From Dendrolimus kikuchii (Eukaryota; Arthropoda; Insecta; Lepidoptera; Lasiocampidae), in contig CM034406.1 of NCBI GenBank assembly GCA_019925095.2, forward strand, positions 15,844,388 to 15,908,387: a DNA stretch of 64,000 nt, written 5' to 3'. Made by a program: the position numbers and the translations under genes. Positions 12,203-22,800 of this stretch are shown here, in pieces. The stretch's first letter is position 1. Every line of letters starts with the position of its first letter. Under the pieces are notes generated by a model that worked only from the letters and a program-made list of their open reading frames with translations, was not told the origin of the DNA and searched no databases.

Positions 12203-12224
12203 GTTAATAATCTATCTATAATAT

Positions 12225-12660
12225 TGTAAAATTCTAAACACGCCGGTCTGTACATATAAACGACGGAGAACACGATGCAATTTTTTTAGATTTCTTGTCC
12301 GTTTGTCGGCTGGTCTGTTTGTTCGGGATTCACGTAAAAACTACTAGGCCGATTTCGATGCGGTTTTCATTGTTCGACAGAAAATTCTTAGACTTAAAAT
12401 CTGCGTTACTTTTTATCCCGGGAATCCCACGGGTATTTTTATGAGAATGATTTTAAATGGCCAGATTGAAAAAAATATTCGAATTCTAATGCGATTTTTT
12501 CACTGATCGATAGCAAATTTTATGCAATAAAATGTGAGATATTTTTTATCCCGAGATTCCCGCGGTACATTTCCCGGGAGCGGTTTATAATTAGTCCAGC
12601 GCATAAAAATTAGCTTATTCCGACATCGTTTTCACTAAGTACCGCAATATTTCAATAGAG
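12225..12660 (+). repeat. Interspersed repeat family F copy
   Basis: It shares the core GATTTCTTGTCCGTTTGTCGG, the GTAAAAACTACTAGGCCGAT block and the downstream CGGGAATCCCACGG part with 5535-6310 and 22985-23475. Confidence 0.7.
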
Positions 12661-12699
12661 AATATAAGCTATTCTACAGCTTACATTAATCTCATAAAT

Positions 12700-12965
12700 C
12701 TTACATACTTGTATAATCACAGATTTCGCCAAAGCTACACTGTTAATTTGACTTGACCAATAAACAAAAGAGTATATATGCGTGTGTGTGTCAAATACAT
12801 GGTAGCGTGTGGAATATTTTTTTTATTGATTTAAGGTATTTTTTAAGCATAATTTAAAAAAAAATAGCATTCATCGCTTCTTCTCTATATAAACTATAAG
12901 TGTGCGAAATTTCATACTCCTCCGTCCGCGCAATTTTCGTAAAATGAGGTACAAAGTTTTTGCTT
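12700..12965 (+). repeat. Interspersed repeat pair with 43890-44130
   Basis: The segments TGTATAATCACAGATTT, AATAAACAAAAGAGTATATA and GTGCGAAATTTCATACTCC occur in the same order at 43890-44130. A reversed fragment is at 36645-36700. No coding capacity. Confidence 0.7.
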
Positions 12966-13325
12966 CACGTATTACACGTATCACGTATATATAGACAGTG
13001 AGTTGGTAAATGATCGTTGAGTGTAACATTTGGGAGCTTAGTTTTCTTTCTTGACATTCAGCACACGTAGTCGGATAATATATTAGACTAGCTGACCCGG
13101 CAAACTTCGTACCGCCACAGTATCAATAAATAAAAAAAAAGCATTTTTTCATATTTACTCACCTTTTAAACCTTCCCTGTACTTCCACAAATAATTCAAA
13201 ACCAAAATTAGCCAAATCAGTCCGGTCGTTCTCGAGTTTTAGCGAGACTAACGAACAGCAATTGATGAATTGATGAATTTATATATAAGATTAACATCTT
13301 ATATATAAGAATCTTATACAAAATA

Positions 13326-13377
13326 AGAAGTAAAATCGTTGCCATATTAGTTATAATATGGCAACAATTTTACTTCT
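13326..13377. repeat. 24-bp palindrome with one mismatch
   Basis: 13326-13349 and 13354-13377 are reverse complements with a single mismatch and a 4-bp spacer (arms start AGAAGTAAAATC). It is a candidate hairpin within intron 1. Confidence 0.88.
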
Positions 13378-13485
13378 CATTTTGCTTTTATAGTTGTAAT
13401 TCACGAATTCACGTTAATGGTGATGTGAAAGTTACAATTTATCATCGTGTCTAACGCAATTGAATAATGAATGTTAGTTTAAAAC

Positions 13486-13834
13486 CCGACTGAATTAATA
13501 GATGGCGTTTTATATCTTTTGTCATTTGAGACTAGCGGTCTCAGCAGACGTCCTGCCCTGAACAAATAAAAATCTGGGACCCGATTCCAGCGGCACCTAC
13601 CGGGTCTAATTGTGAAACTAAACCACCCCGGGATCCACTCAAAGACACCTAAAATTTCATCAAAAGGGTAGAACCCAATTCCAGCGCCAAGCATTTTGTT
13701 TAGATTGATGGTTTACATTATTGAAGTTCTAGTGGGGACCTCTAATTTTCATATAGCTTATATTATTCAGGGATAATGTACCATCTGAATGGTGAAAGAA
13801 TTTTTGAAATCGGTTGAGTAGTTTTTGATTCGTT
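13486..13834 (-). repeat. LINE-tail repeat, family E
   Basis: It matches 20870-21304 (CACCTACCGGGTC..., GGGATAATGTA..., GAATTTTTGAAATCGGT). The complete SINE (13847-14138) was inserted at its far end, inside a 12-bp target duplication. Confidence 0.6.
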
Positions 13835-13846
13835 ACAAAAATACAA

Positions 13847-14138
13847 TTATAATAACAGCCCATAAATGTCCCACTGGTGGGCTCGGGCCTCCCATTATAG
13901 GGAACGGACAGAACACCCGCCATGCTTGTCCAAGGCGGCTTGGCAGGTTTGACACATCGGTTAACTCGATGTGCAGGTTGCATCACGATGTTTTACTTCA
14001 CCGTTATTAGCATGTGGTAATTGTAACAATATTCACATTATATCAGAAAACTGCCTTAAGTGGTGCATGCGTTCCGGCCAGGATCGAAGCCGCGCCCTTT
14101 GAGTGTTGGACGCCTGCGCTAGCCATTACGCTACCAAG
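13847..14138 (-). mobile_element. Complete tRNA-derived SINE with 12-bp target duplication
   Basis: On the minus strand it starts TTGGTAGCGTAATGGCTAGC (pol III A-box-like) followed by GGCTTCGATCC (B-box-like), a 200-bp body and a TTATTATAATT end. Flanks 13835-13846 and 14139-14150 are the identical 12-mer ACAAAAATACAA, the target-site duplication. A truncated relative is at 10586-10765, and a short related fragment is at 31525-31600. The head is tRNA-like, but the unit is a retroposon and not a tRNA gene. Confidence 0.88.
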
Positions 14139-15125
14139 ACAAAAATACAAATCTTTTCTCTTTATAATATTAGTTTGAGATAATAATATAATGATTTTGG
14201 AGATCTATGGAATTTACATTTATACAGAACACTAGAAAACGTCTTACACGACGAACATAAGCGAATTGTACTCTGACATCCTGACAATACTATATTGTAC
14301 GCGTATACTCGTACATAATTTCATCAACGTTGGTAGAGATTGGTGCTAATGGATGAAACCTCCGTGTTACACTTGTTTAATGATGGAAAACCTACAGGCA
14401 ATACACATGAATAAATATTTATGATTATTATCGGACAGCTAATTACAGGGTTTCGCGAATAATATGTTGATTAAATAACACCCAGACATAGAGTATACTA
14501 CTATAAAAGTAGTCATTGAAGTTTTATTGCTTAGACATCAAGGCTCCCGAAATACTGATCCAAAATGGATCGACATTATGTTGATAACTTATATTTTTCA
14601 AATAATTGCTTGCTCGCACTAGGAATGCATTTTGCCTATAGTTGGTAGCAGGGCGGTTTTTACCAGGTAGTACAAGGGGTGCGTGGAACCCGGACACAAA
14701 GTGCTAGGGGACGCAAATCGACTTCACGTAGTTACCATGCGTATACTGTTAGTTTTCAAAATTATTTAACTCATCACATACATACATCATCTCAACTCGA
14801 TCGCTGAAAACATAATGAAACGCCTCTTGAAATTTACTTATTTTTGGTATCTACATCTTACTAAACGTTCATTTGCCTTGATATCGGTTAAAATTTGATA
14901 TACACTTCACAAAAGTAATGTCAAAATTCAACCAATGGTAACTGAATGACTAGGAATATAATAATATACGAATAGGCCATAATCGTTTTACTAATTATAC
15001 TTTTTGTTACTTGAAGGCTAATTTTCGCACCTGGGGCGCCTAATATATGGTTGAGTCAGCTCTGATTGGTATAACTAAAAAGTAAATTTATTGGTAAAGT
15101 GACTCGTACGGACTTGGTCTGAAAG

Positions 15126-15446
15126 TTTTTTTGTATTGCACGAGTTCAGCAGACAGGCAGACGGCCCACTCGATGGAAAGCGGTTACCATCGCCTATGGA
15201 CATTTGCATCATCAAAGGTGCTACAAATGCGCTGCTACTCACTTAAGGGAGAGTGAAACCACGCCACTAATGCCGGAACACAACTCAAGGTTGTTATTGC
15301 GGCAACCTCTAGACCAAGGGTGGTAGCCTTGGTCTAGCCACGGGTGAACACGCTACCACCTGCTGGCTGTGGGTTGTTTTGTCGCCTCTTACGACAGGCC
15401 GCCGGCCGCAGGAAATTGCATGCTTTTTCCGTTCCTGCACGGATAG
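15126..15446 (-). mobile_element. SINE-like repeat S, near full length
   Basis: It matches the family from the 3' A/T tail (TTTTTTTGTATTGC at left) to the head (CGTTCCTGCACGGAT at right), so minus is sense. Its centre contains a short local inverted duplication (GACCAAGG...CCTTGGTC near 15312-15335). Confidence 0.85.
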
Positions 15447-15664
15447 TTAAGTAGATTTTACTTAAAAGATCTGGACAGTCTATATCAAATGAAATAATTT
15501 TGTATTTCATCACTGGTGTGAAACTCTCTAAGAAAATTATCAGCCGTATTGCATTGTTACATGAAATTGATTCCGTTATCAGTTTTACATATTCTAAGGT
15601 CGGCAATGACATGCGTTATCGTTAGGACTAGTTCGTTACCCTCATCCTAGACAGGATATACTGT

Positions 15665-15946
15665 TTGGGGACATACTATGGGCATAATTTTAAATTACGG
15701 ATAGAGGGTTCTCGTAATTTGCCATTGTACGGCACCGTATGGCTCGTTTTTGATATCACGAAGAAATACGTAGCAAAATGTATGGAATTGTATGTCGATG
15801 GTTTAAATTACCATCATTTTCTGCAAAAGGGCAAATGTCCGCCACTCGATGTTATAGCGTCTATTTTGTATGCGAGAGTGGATGAGGGACTTCTCCATCC
15901 AGCCCAGCTCCTCCAGAAAGACCACCAGTTTGGTCAATGTTGCTGA
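15665..15946 (+). CDS. Unrecognised 93-aa open frame (doubtful)
   Basis: The frame is open for 93 codons with a mixed, protein-like composition (for example WLVFDITKKYV and MELYVDGLNYHHF). Codon use and GC content are a little above the surrounding DNA. I do not recognise a family. The context is repeat-rich intron and there is no promoter or partner exon, so a relic of a mobile element is the likeliest reading. The upstream minus-strand frame 15334-15612 overlaps the SINE and looks accidental. Confidence 0.2.
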   Translation: MGTYYGHNFKLRIEGSRNLPLYGTVWLVFDITKKYVAKCMELYVDGLNYHHFLQKGKCPPLDVIASILYARVDEGLLHPAQLLQKDHQFGQCC

Positions 15947-16631
15947 AAACTTCCTACTACGAAGACTACCTGAAGGAATCCGTCCACATACTAAGCAGGA
16001 TATGAGCGGCTGTTTCTACTACCTCTAAGCAAGTTCTGCACGGGGAGCTGTCGGTGACACATATATTGGAAAGATGTATTTTAAAATTGCCATGTCGAGT
16101 GACTGCACTAATAACTAGTCACAGCCTGAATCCACTGAGCTTTTGAATCGTCCTGGAGACATGCGAGTTGGTTAATTTACCTTGAAATTCAAAAGCTCCA
16201 ATAGAGAACATTTTTTGATACATATTTATTATACTTAGATTAACAATTAAGTTTATTCTGCACTCTATATACATCGTCTCGATGTCTTATTGTTCTTAAA
16301 GATGAAGCAAGAAGAAATTATGTTGCATAATGCCATGCATACGAGCAAAATTGAAATGCGTTCTTGAAGTTCGTACACATAATTTCGCTGAACGGAATTA
16401 TAATGTTCACAGACAGAGTGGAGAGGAGAGAGTGTAACGCTCTCGCTCGGCCGCTCCGGATTCACATGCTATCTCTTTCGCATAACATACCGTAAGGTGT
16501 AATAAACATTAACATTTGATTGGACCTGAACAAACTCACGGAACTAACGTTACTCGAAGCGCATTTAAGGTTTGCGCGTACTGTACCATAACTAATGTTT
16601 CTAATAGTGTCCATTTTTTTTATTTTTCCAG

Positions 16632-16803
16632 GTCACGAAGAGAACGGCTCGTCCGGCGGCGGAGGTGATCCGGCTGTGCTCGCCGTCGGTCCGGCCAGAC
16701 GTCCGCTAACGTACACGCGCGATGAGCTGATGCGCCTGCGCAACTCGCCACTAGTGAAACGAAACCTCGAAAACGCATTCACCGGATGCGAGGCGCTTGC
16801 ACT
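16632..16803 (+). CDS. 4E-T: 4E-T exon 1 of the secure set: eIF4E-binding motif
   Basis: The acceptor TTTTTCCAG is at 16631 and the donor CT|GTAAGT at 16803; entry phase 1, exit phase 2. It encodes a Gly/Ser-rich lead-in and YTRDELMRLRNSPLVKR, a canonical YX4L-phi eIF4E-binding helix. The in-frame ATG at 16595 lies in the polypyrimidine tract, so it is not the start. The family's second contact segment (WDPEKWH in human) is not found after it. Confidence 0.95.
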
Positions 16804-19800
16804 GTAAGTAAATATTTGATTTCTAAAACTATTCAAGTATTTCTGCAAGTAAAAAGTAGAAAAAATATTTTTTTTACAGAATAGATTTCAAGTAAAAAAT
16901 CAATATTTCCTACACCTTGAAAGCAGAACATAATTTCAAATTGTATTAACTTCAAGACGTTGTAGAAAATATTAACTTTTTGCTTTTTAGTTTCAAGATG
17001 GTGTTATTTTTGTTAATATAAAAATTAAATCGCCGCGTTCCATTTCTTCCTGTACATTTTTAACATTGTAATCATCGCGAATACCGGTTTCAGTGTCCTT
17101 AAGAAACGTTCCGATTCGCCCAACGAAGATGACCGAGGCGCGAAAGGCGATGCGCCCAACGAGAACCACAAGGGTGTATATGGCCGGGAGCGCGACCGCG
17201 AACGGCGCTCGGCCGATCCCCGCGAACGCGTCCGGAAGGAGAGCGAGCCGAGCGGCGGGGGGATCGTGCTGTCGCCGCAGCGGCGCTCGTTCACGTCGGG
17301 GTGCGGGGCGCCCGCAGCGGCACCACCGCCGCCGCACTTAGCTAGGACGAGGCCCGAGTCTCCGTTGCCCACGGCCGCCACCCAACCGCTGCCAGCGAAG
17401 CCCGAACAAGGTATGTCACTTACCGCTAATTATTACCACTGCACTGACTGCTACATATTATGAGCAATAAGCATGTTTTGTGTCGATTTGAAACGGTGCG
17501 GTAGTCTCTGAAAATTAGTACTATAGTCTCTTTCAAACCAAATGAAATATACTACAGTACTAGTTGTCACTGATACGTGACAAATGACGTCGATTTCATA
17601 AGTCTACAGATTACTTCTGAGTATTGACAATAAATACAATAATAATGTGTTGGACTCTAGGCGACCGCTCCCCGCATGCGTGCCCTGTCAAGGCAAGGCA
17701 TTCATGCAGAGACCGTTAAGCAAACTACCCACTAAACCTGAACCTCTGCCCTAAATCTGCACTTGGCTGGGACGTCACGAAATCTAGAACATGGTCACTG
17801 CACCGTGACGCTCTCGCGTGCAGAGCTTGGTACACACTGAGTGCAGTGTACCACGTCATCAACAGAGGGAACAGTCCGCCACTACGCCCGTATACAGCGG
17901 CCCCCTGTGACGGAATCAATCAGGCGTCTGTGCGCCAGTCTGACGACGGCGAACGAATGCCGCTTGCACTACTGTCTCCCTGTCTCTCTCTCTCTCGGCG
18001 GCCTCCTCATTATCAGAAAATGGCCTTTGATATACATTCACTTGAACATTGAATGTATGAATATTTTATACATAATTGTATTCAATATTATTGATACAAG
18101 GCCTAAATTAAGTTGGTAAATACAGGTGGTACTTGTGTTAAGATTTGACAAGTATTGTATATTTTGCCTACATTATTTTCTACTTTAGCCGCGTCACGAA
18201 CCATAGTTACAAACATTCTGCCTCTTTCACATGTATATTGTATAATTATAATGATAGTGGTAACAGATGGTCTGTGGTTGTTTTAATCTAATTTTTGATG
18301 TTTAAATAATCACAATTAACCAAAAATTACTATTGAACCTACAATCTACTGGGACCACGGAATCCAGAAGCTCACCGCCTTTATAGAGAGAGACCTATCT
18401 ACACGGTTGATTGGCGTCTCGTGTGACCGATAAGATAGGCAGGCCTGTATTTTGGGTAATGCTTATAAGTGTTGCCATACAACGTGGTAACGCGATCAAC
18501 GTTTTGAGAACGTTCCCAAGAGACGGGGGTCTGGCACCCATTTATTATTTTGATTTGTTTGTAAATTGAGCTATACATATTATTAGTATGGGTATATTTT
18601 AGTTTTATTTTTGTTTACAGTGAGTGTAAATGTTAATTGTAAAGAAAGTTAAAAAAACAATCGACTTGCTCCAGAACTGAATAATCCAGACATTTTCCTA
18701 TTGGTTCGAGTCAACGTATTATACTCGATGACTAGTTGTCGAGAGTCGCACTTATAAATCGTGTAGAATCATCGGGTCGTTTGTTGATTACAATGACTGA
18801 AACGACGCAGTGTTGACACAGCTTCGACACTAGCTTATAATATTGAATATGATATTGTACATAACATTTTGTGTAATTGGAACAAAAAAATATCTACAAT
18901 TATTGCTTTATTTGTTTATATGTCTACATACAACAAACAATACTAGAAATCGTGAACGACTAGTATTAAATGTGGCGCCGAAAACAACCCTCTTTACCAG
19001 AAACTGTTATAAATTTACTAGTGCATTACTCGCTCGAAAAAATCGGGCTCCGGTTTGCTTCGCACCCGCCTTAGCCTATTAACCTATATTAAAAAAGTTC
19101 GGATCTGTCCATAATATATAAATGTGCCGTATAGCCCACCCAAAAAATCTAATGTAATGTCATTAACAGGTGCATTCAAATCTACAATAAAATTCCAATC
19201 CACATAAAAGAGTTTAGGATAAATAAATTTAAAATTCAGTTAAAAGAATGGCTCTTAATAGAATGTTTTACTTGGTGGACGAATTCCTCAATTGTAAATA
19301 AATACCTTCCTTATGAACGTTATTATGTATTTGTATGTCTTTCAAGACCACAGGCCATAAAAATGCCTCGGACTTTTGAAGGGCTTGTGTGGGGCCATGG
19401 GGATGTCAACACGTAGAGGCCCCTTGACAAATTTAATCTAAATGTGGCGTGACACTGACCGGCGATTATCCCTGTCTACACCATATAATAATGCACCCAA
19501 GGACAAGCCCCGGCCAGTGTAGCACTATAGTGGGAAATGAGAAGGAAAGGCACCGGACTATTGGGTGAACTGTTAGTAGTACAAGGGGTCTGGGAATATG
19601 GGGACTATGGCGTCTGCCCGTCGCAATGTTCGGAGAACATGGAAAAATGGGCAGACGGTGACTCGCCACTCCCAGCATGGGCCCCAAAAAATGCCATAGA
19701 CGACAGGGGCAACATGGGTGTGAATAGCTAAGGGGTGTAGAGAGGTGGGCTGCAGCTTCACCGAAGCTACTTCTGACGTAATGCCGGTGGGGGTCTGCCT

Positions 19801-22800
19801 TGCCCCCCGGAGTCAGGTCCGAGGTGTCACTACTCACCTAAGGCTTCGCCACAAAGCCCCCCGGCGGGTTTATTATTATTATTACTTTTTGGCATTTATC
19901 AGTTTTTTTTTCATATATTATTTTTTTAAATATTTGTATGCTTCTATGTGAGCAAAACATCTGTACTTTATAACATATTATATGCCAACTGTTTAACCAT
20001 GTTTTGAACAAATAAATTTGATTTGATATAAATTGTATTTTCTCTTGTTATGTTAATGCATATTAAAGACGTATAACTAATTTGTATATCGTTCGACAGC
20101 CGGTCGTCGAATAGGATCAGGTCGTATAATGGTACGCGACGTGCCGACGACCGGGTGGGAGGATGGTGAATACCGGCCATCGGAGCCCTACCGGCCACCG
20201 CACAGGGACAGGGAGATGCGGGACGACCGCACCCACAACAGCAGGGGGAACGTTGACAGGTGAGAGACGTCTGAGTGACAGAGAAGAAGAGAGATATGTA
20301 TATATTCCTTGTTCATGACAACTGGACGCGCACGGTTAACGACAATCAAAAATATTAACACCTAGAACTAGAGTCAAGACCTAAAGTCGCGACGATTACT
20401 GGAAAATTAAGAATAAATTACATTTTGTTATAATCTTTATTTATAACCTACCAACTGTACCCGGCAGAACTTGTCTTACATACATACATACATAACTTCA
20501 CGCCAGTTCCCTTGCGGGGTAGGCACGAATAGCAGAGCGCCATTCAGGCTTATTCTTACACACCTCACTTGCTTCTTTGACATTCATAGCTCTTGTCATG
20601 CACGCTCGTCTGTTCTTAAGGCTCCTGACATCACCTTCTGCTAGTGTGTCGTGGTCTTCCACGACTTCTGCGTCCATCCACTTTTACATTGGATATCTGT
20701 TTAGTCATTCTTTCGTCATGCTTTCTTTCCACGTGCCCGAACCACCGGAGCATTCCTTTCCTTACTTTCACCCCGACACCCTCTTTCAGACCAACTCTCT
20801 TTCTTACTTCGATATTACGAACGCGGTCCGCGAGCGTCACTCCGCAGATTGGCAAGAAGTTGTCTTGCCCTTAAAAAATAAAAATCTAGAAACCGATTGC
20901 AGCGCCATCAACTGCGACTAATTGTTAATCTAAACCATTCTCGAATCTACTTGAAAAAACACAAAAAAAACATCAAAATCGGTCCCACCGTTAAAGAGGT
21001 GTTCAGCGGCACCACCTACCGGGTCCAATCGTGAATCTAAACCATTCCGGAATCAACTTGAACACACACAAAAATAATTTCACCTAAATCCTGGAACCCG
21101 ATTACAGCGCCATCTGCCTGGTTCAAATTGTGAATCTAAACCAACACTGGAACCACTCAAACACTTATTTTTTTACACCTTTGCTTACATTATTGAAGTA
21201 TTAGTAGGGATTCCTTATTTTTATATAGCCTATATTAATCAGGGATAATGTAGCATTCGAATGGTAAAAGAATTTTTGAAATCGGTCCAGTAGTTTTTGA
21301 GTTTATTCTTTTTTTTTTTATTGCAGGAGTTCAGCAGACAGGCCCACTTGATGGAAAGCGGTTACCATCGCCTATGGACATTTGCAACACCAAAGGTGCT
21401 ACAAATGCGCTGCTGCTCTCTTAAGAGACTGGAACCAGTTCACTAATGCCGGAACACAACTCAAGGTTGTTATGGCGACATGCTTTAGACCAGGGGTGGT
21501 AGCCATCCAGTCGGGCAAATGCCCTACCACCTGGCTATGGGTTGTTTTGTCGCCTCTTACGACAGGCCGCTCGGCCGCAGGAAATTGTATTCTTTCTCCG
21601 TTCCTGCACGGATGCAAAACATACATGTAATTCATTACAAACATACAAAAATACAAATCTTTCCTCTTTATAATATAGTATTAGTATAGATAAAGATTTT
21701 ATTTATTACATGTTACTATTTATCCCTACCGTTATTGCTATCTATGGTTTGAATTATATATTTTATTGTTTCGATTCCATAAATGACTATAGTAATGTAT
21801 TTTATTGTCACATATTTCTAAGCTTTTGAAAGCTTAGAAATATATGAAAATAAAATATATAGGAATATACTCGGATGGTATAATTTTTAACGACAACTAA
21901 CTGTGACGTACAGACAGACAGGCATAGAAATGAGAACATAAGGTTTTTATTTTACAGCAAGTTATCGCAACCTCAGAGATGTATAAAAGTTTAAAAAACA
22001 TAATATTTTCTTAAGTTACGTAGTTTTATTATTTAAAAAACATGACTAGAGAGATATAAATAACTAGCTGCGCCCGCGGTTTCACCCGCATGGTGATGGA
22101 AAATCGTTATATTTTGGATAATTCACACTTTATAAATTATAGCCTATTTGTGGTATTCTGATGTGTAAGCTATATTATTCTAAAGTTTCATCAAAATCCA
22201 TTCAGCAGTTTTTGTGTGAAAGAGTAACAAACATTCGTACAAACTTATAACTTTGTAATATTTATAGAGAAGAGATATACACATCTGCGTAAGTTAAGAC
22301 AGGTGCACTATGACGTCATAATTGTCTTGTTGACTTGCAGGTTCGAGCGTCGCTCGTTCGGCCGCGACTCCTTCTCCTCTGACATCAAGAGGGAACGGGA
22401 CGATCGATTCAACAACGAAAAGACGCGCGACAGGTAAGTAATCTTACTCCACGCCCAGAGTCAAATAATGGCTTGTTAACCATAGGGGCCATCCATAATC
22501 CATCGACGAAGTGTGACAAGGGGTGGGAGGGGTCCTGAATGTCGTGACGTCACATTTCAAAATAAAGTTCGTGTTTTTTTCTAAAATATTTCTATCTGAA
22601 TTTTCAGACTTTGTGTGGTATAAAAAAATAATGTGTAACTCGAGACAGAGTGTGATTTTCAATTCGTGTGTATTAATCGATACGTGCATATTGGTAATCT
22701 GACATTTTCTTCACTCGGGGAATGAAGTAATGTGGTGAACTTGGTGATGAATTGTTCCAGAGAGGACAATCGTAGATCTGGTGGTCGCTATTCTCAACGA

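Larger units (their letters stand above)
3080..16631 (+). other. Very large first intron (if exon 2803-3079 is spliced to 16632)
   Basis: This 13.5-kb stretch has no exon that I can support. It is built largely of mobile DNA, annotated separately below. Parts with nothing recognisable are 3160-3480, 6320-7280, 8720-9640, 10770-11250, 11320-12080, 14155-15120 and 15950-16600. Positions 4000-4130 resemble 44790-44910 in inverse orientation, which is the kind of tail found at the 3' end of old LINEs. Confidence 0.45.

Noticed and set aside
14075..14138. tRNA gene on the minus strand
   Set aside because: The A- and B-box-like head is continuous with a SINE body and lies inside a target duplication.
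16595..16631. ATG 16595 as the start of 4E-T
   Set aside because: The ATG sits in a pyrimidine-rich tract ending in a strong acceptor; the peptide MFLIVSIFFIFP would be the translation of an intron end.
17025..17381. 118-residue minus-strand frame opposite 4E-T exon 2
   Set aside because: It is an antisense shadow of a GC-rich coding exon; the plus frame has conserved 4E-T blocks and good splice sites.
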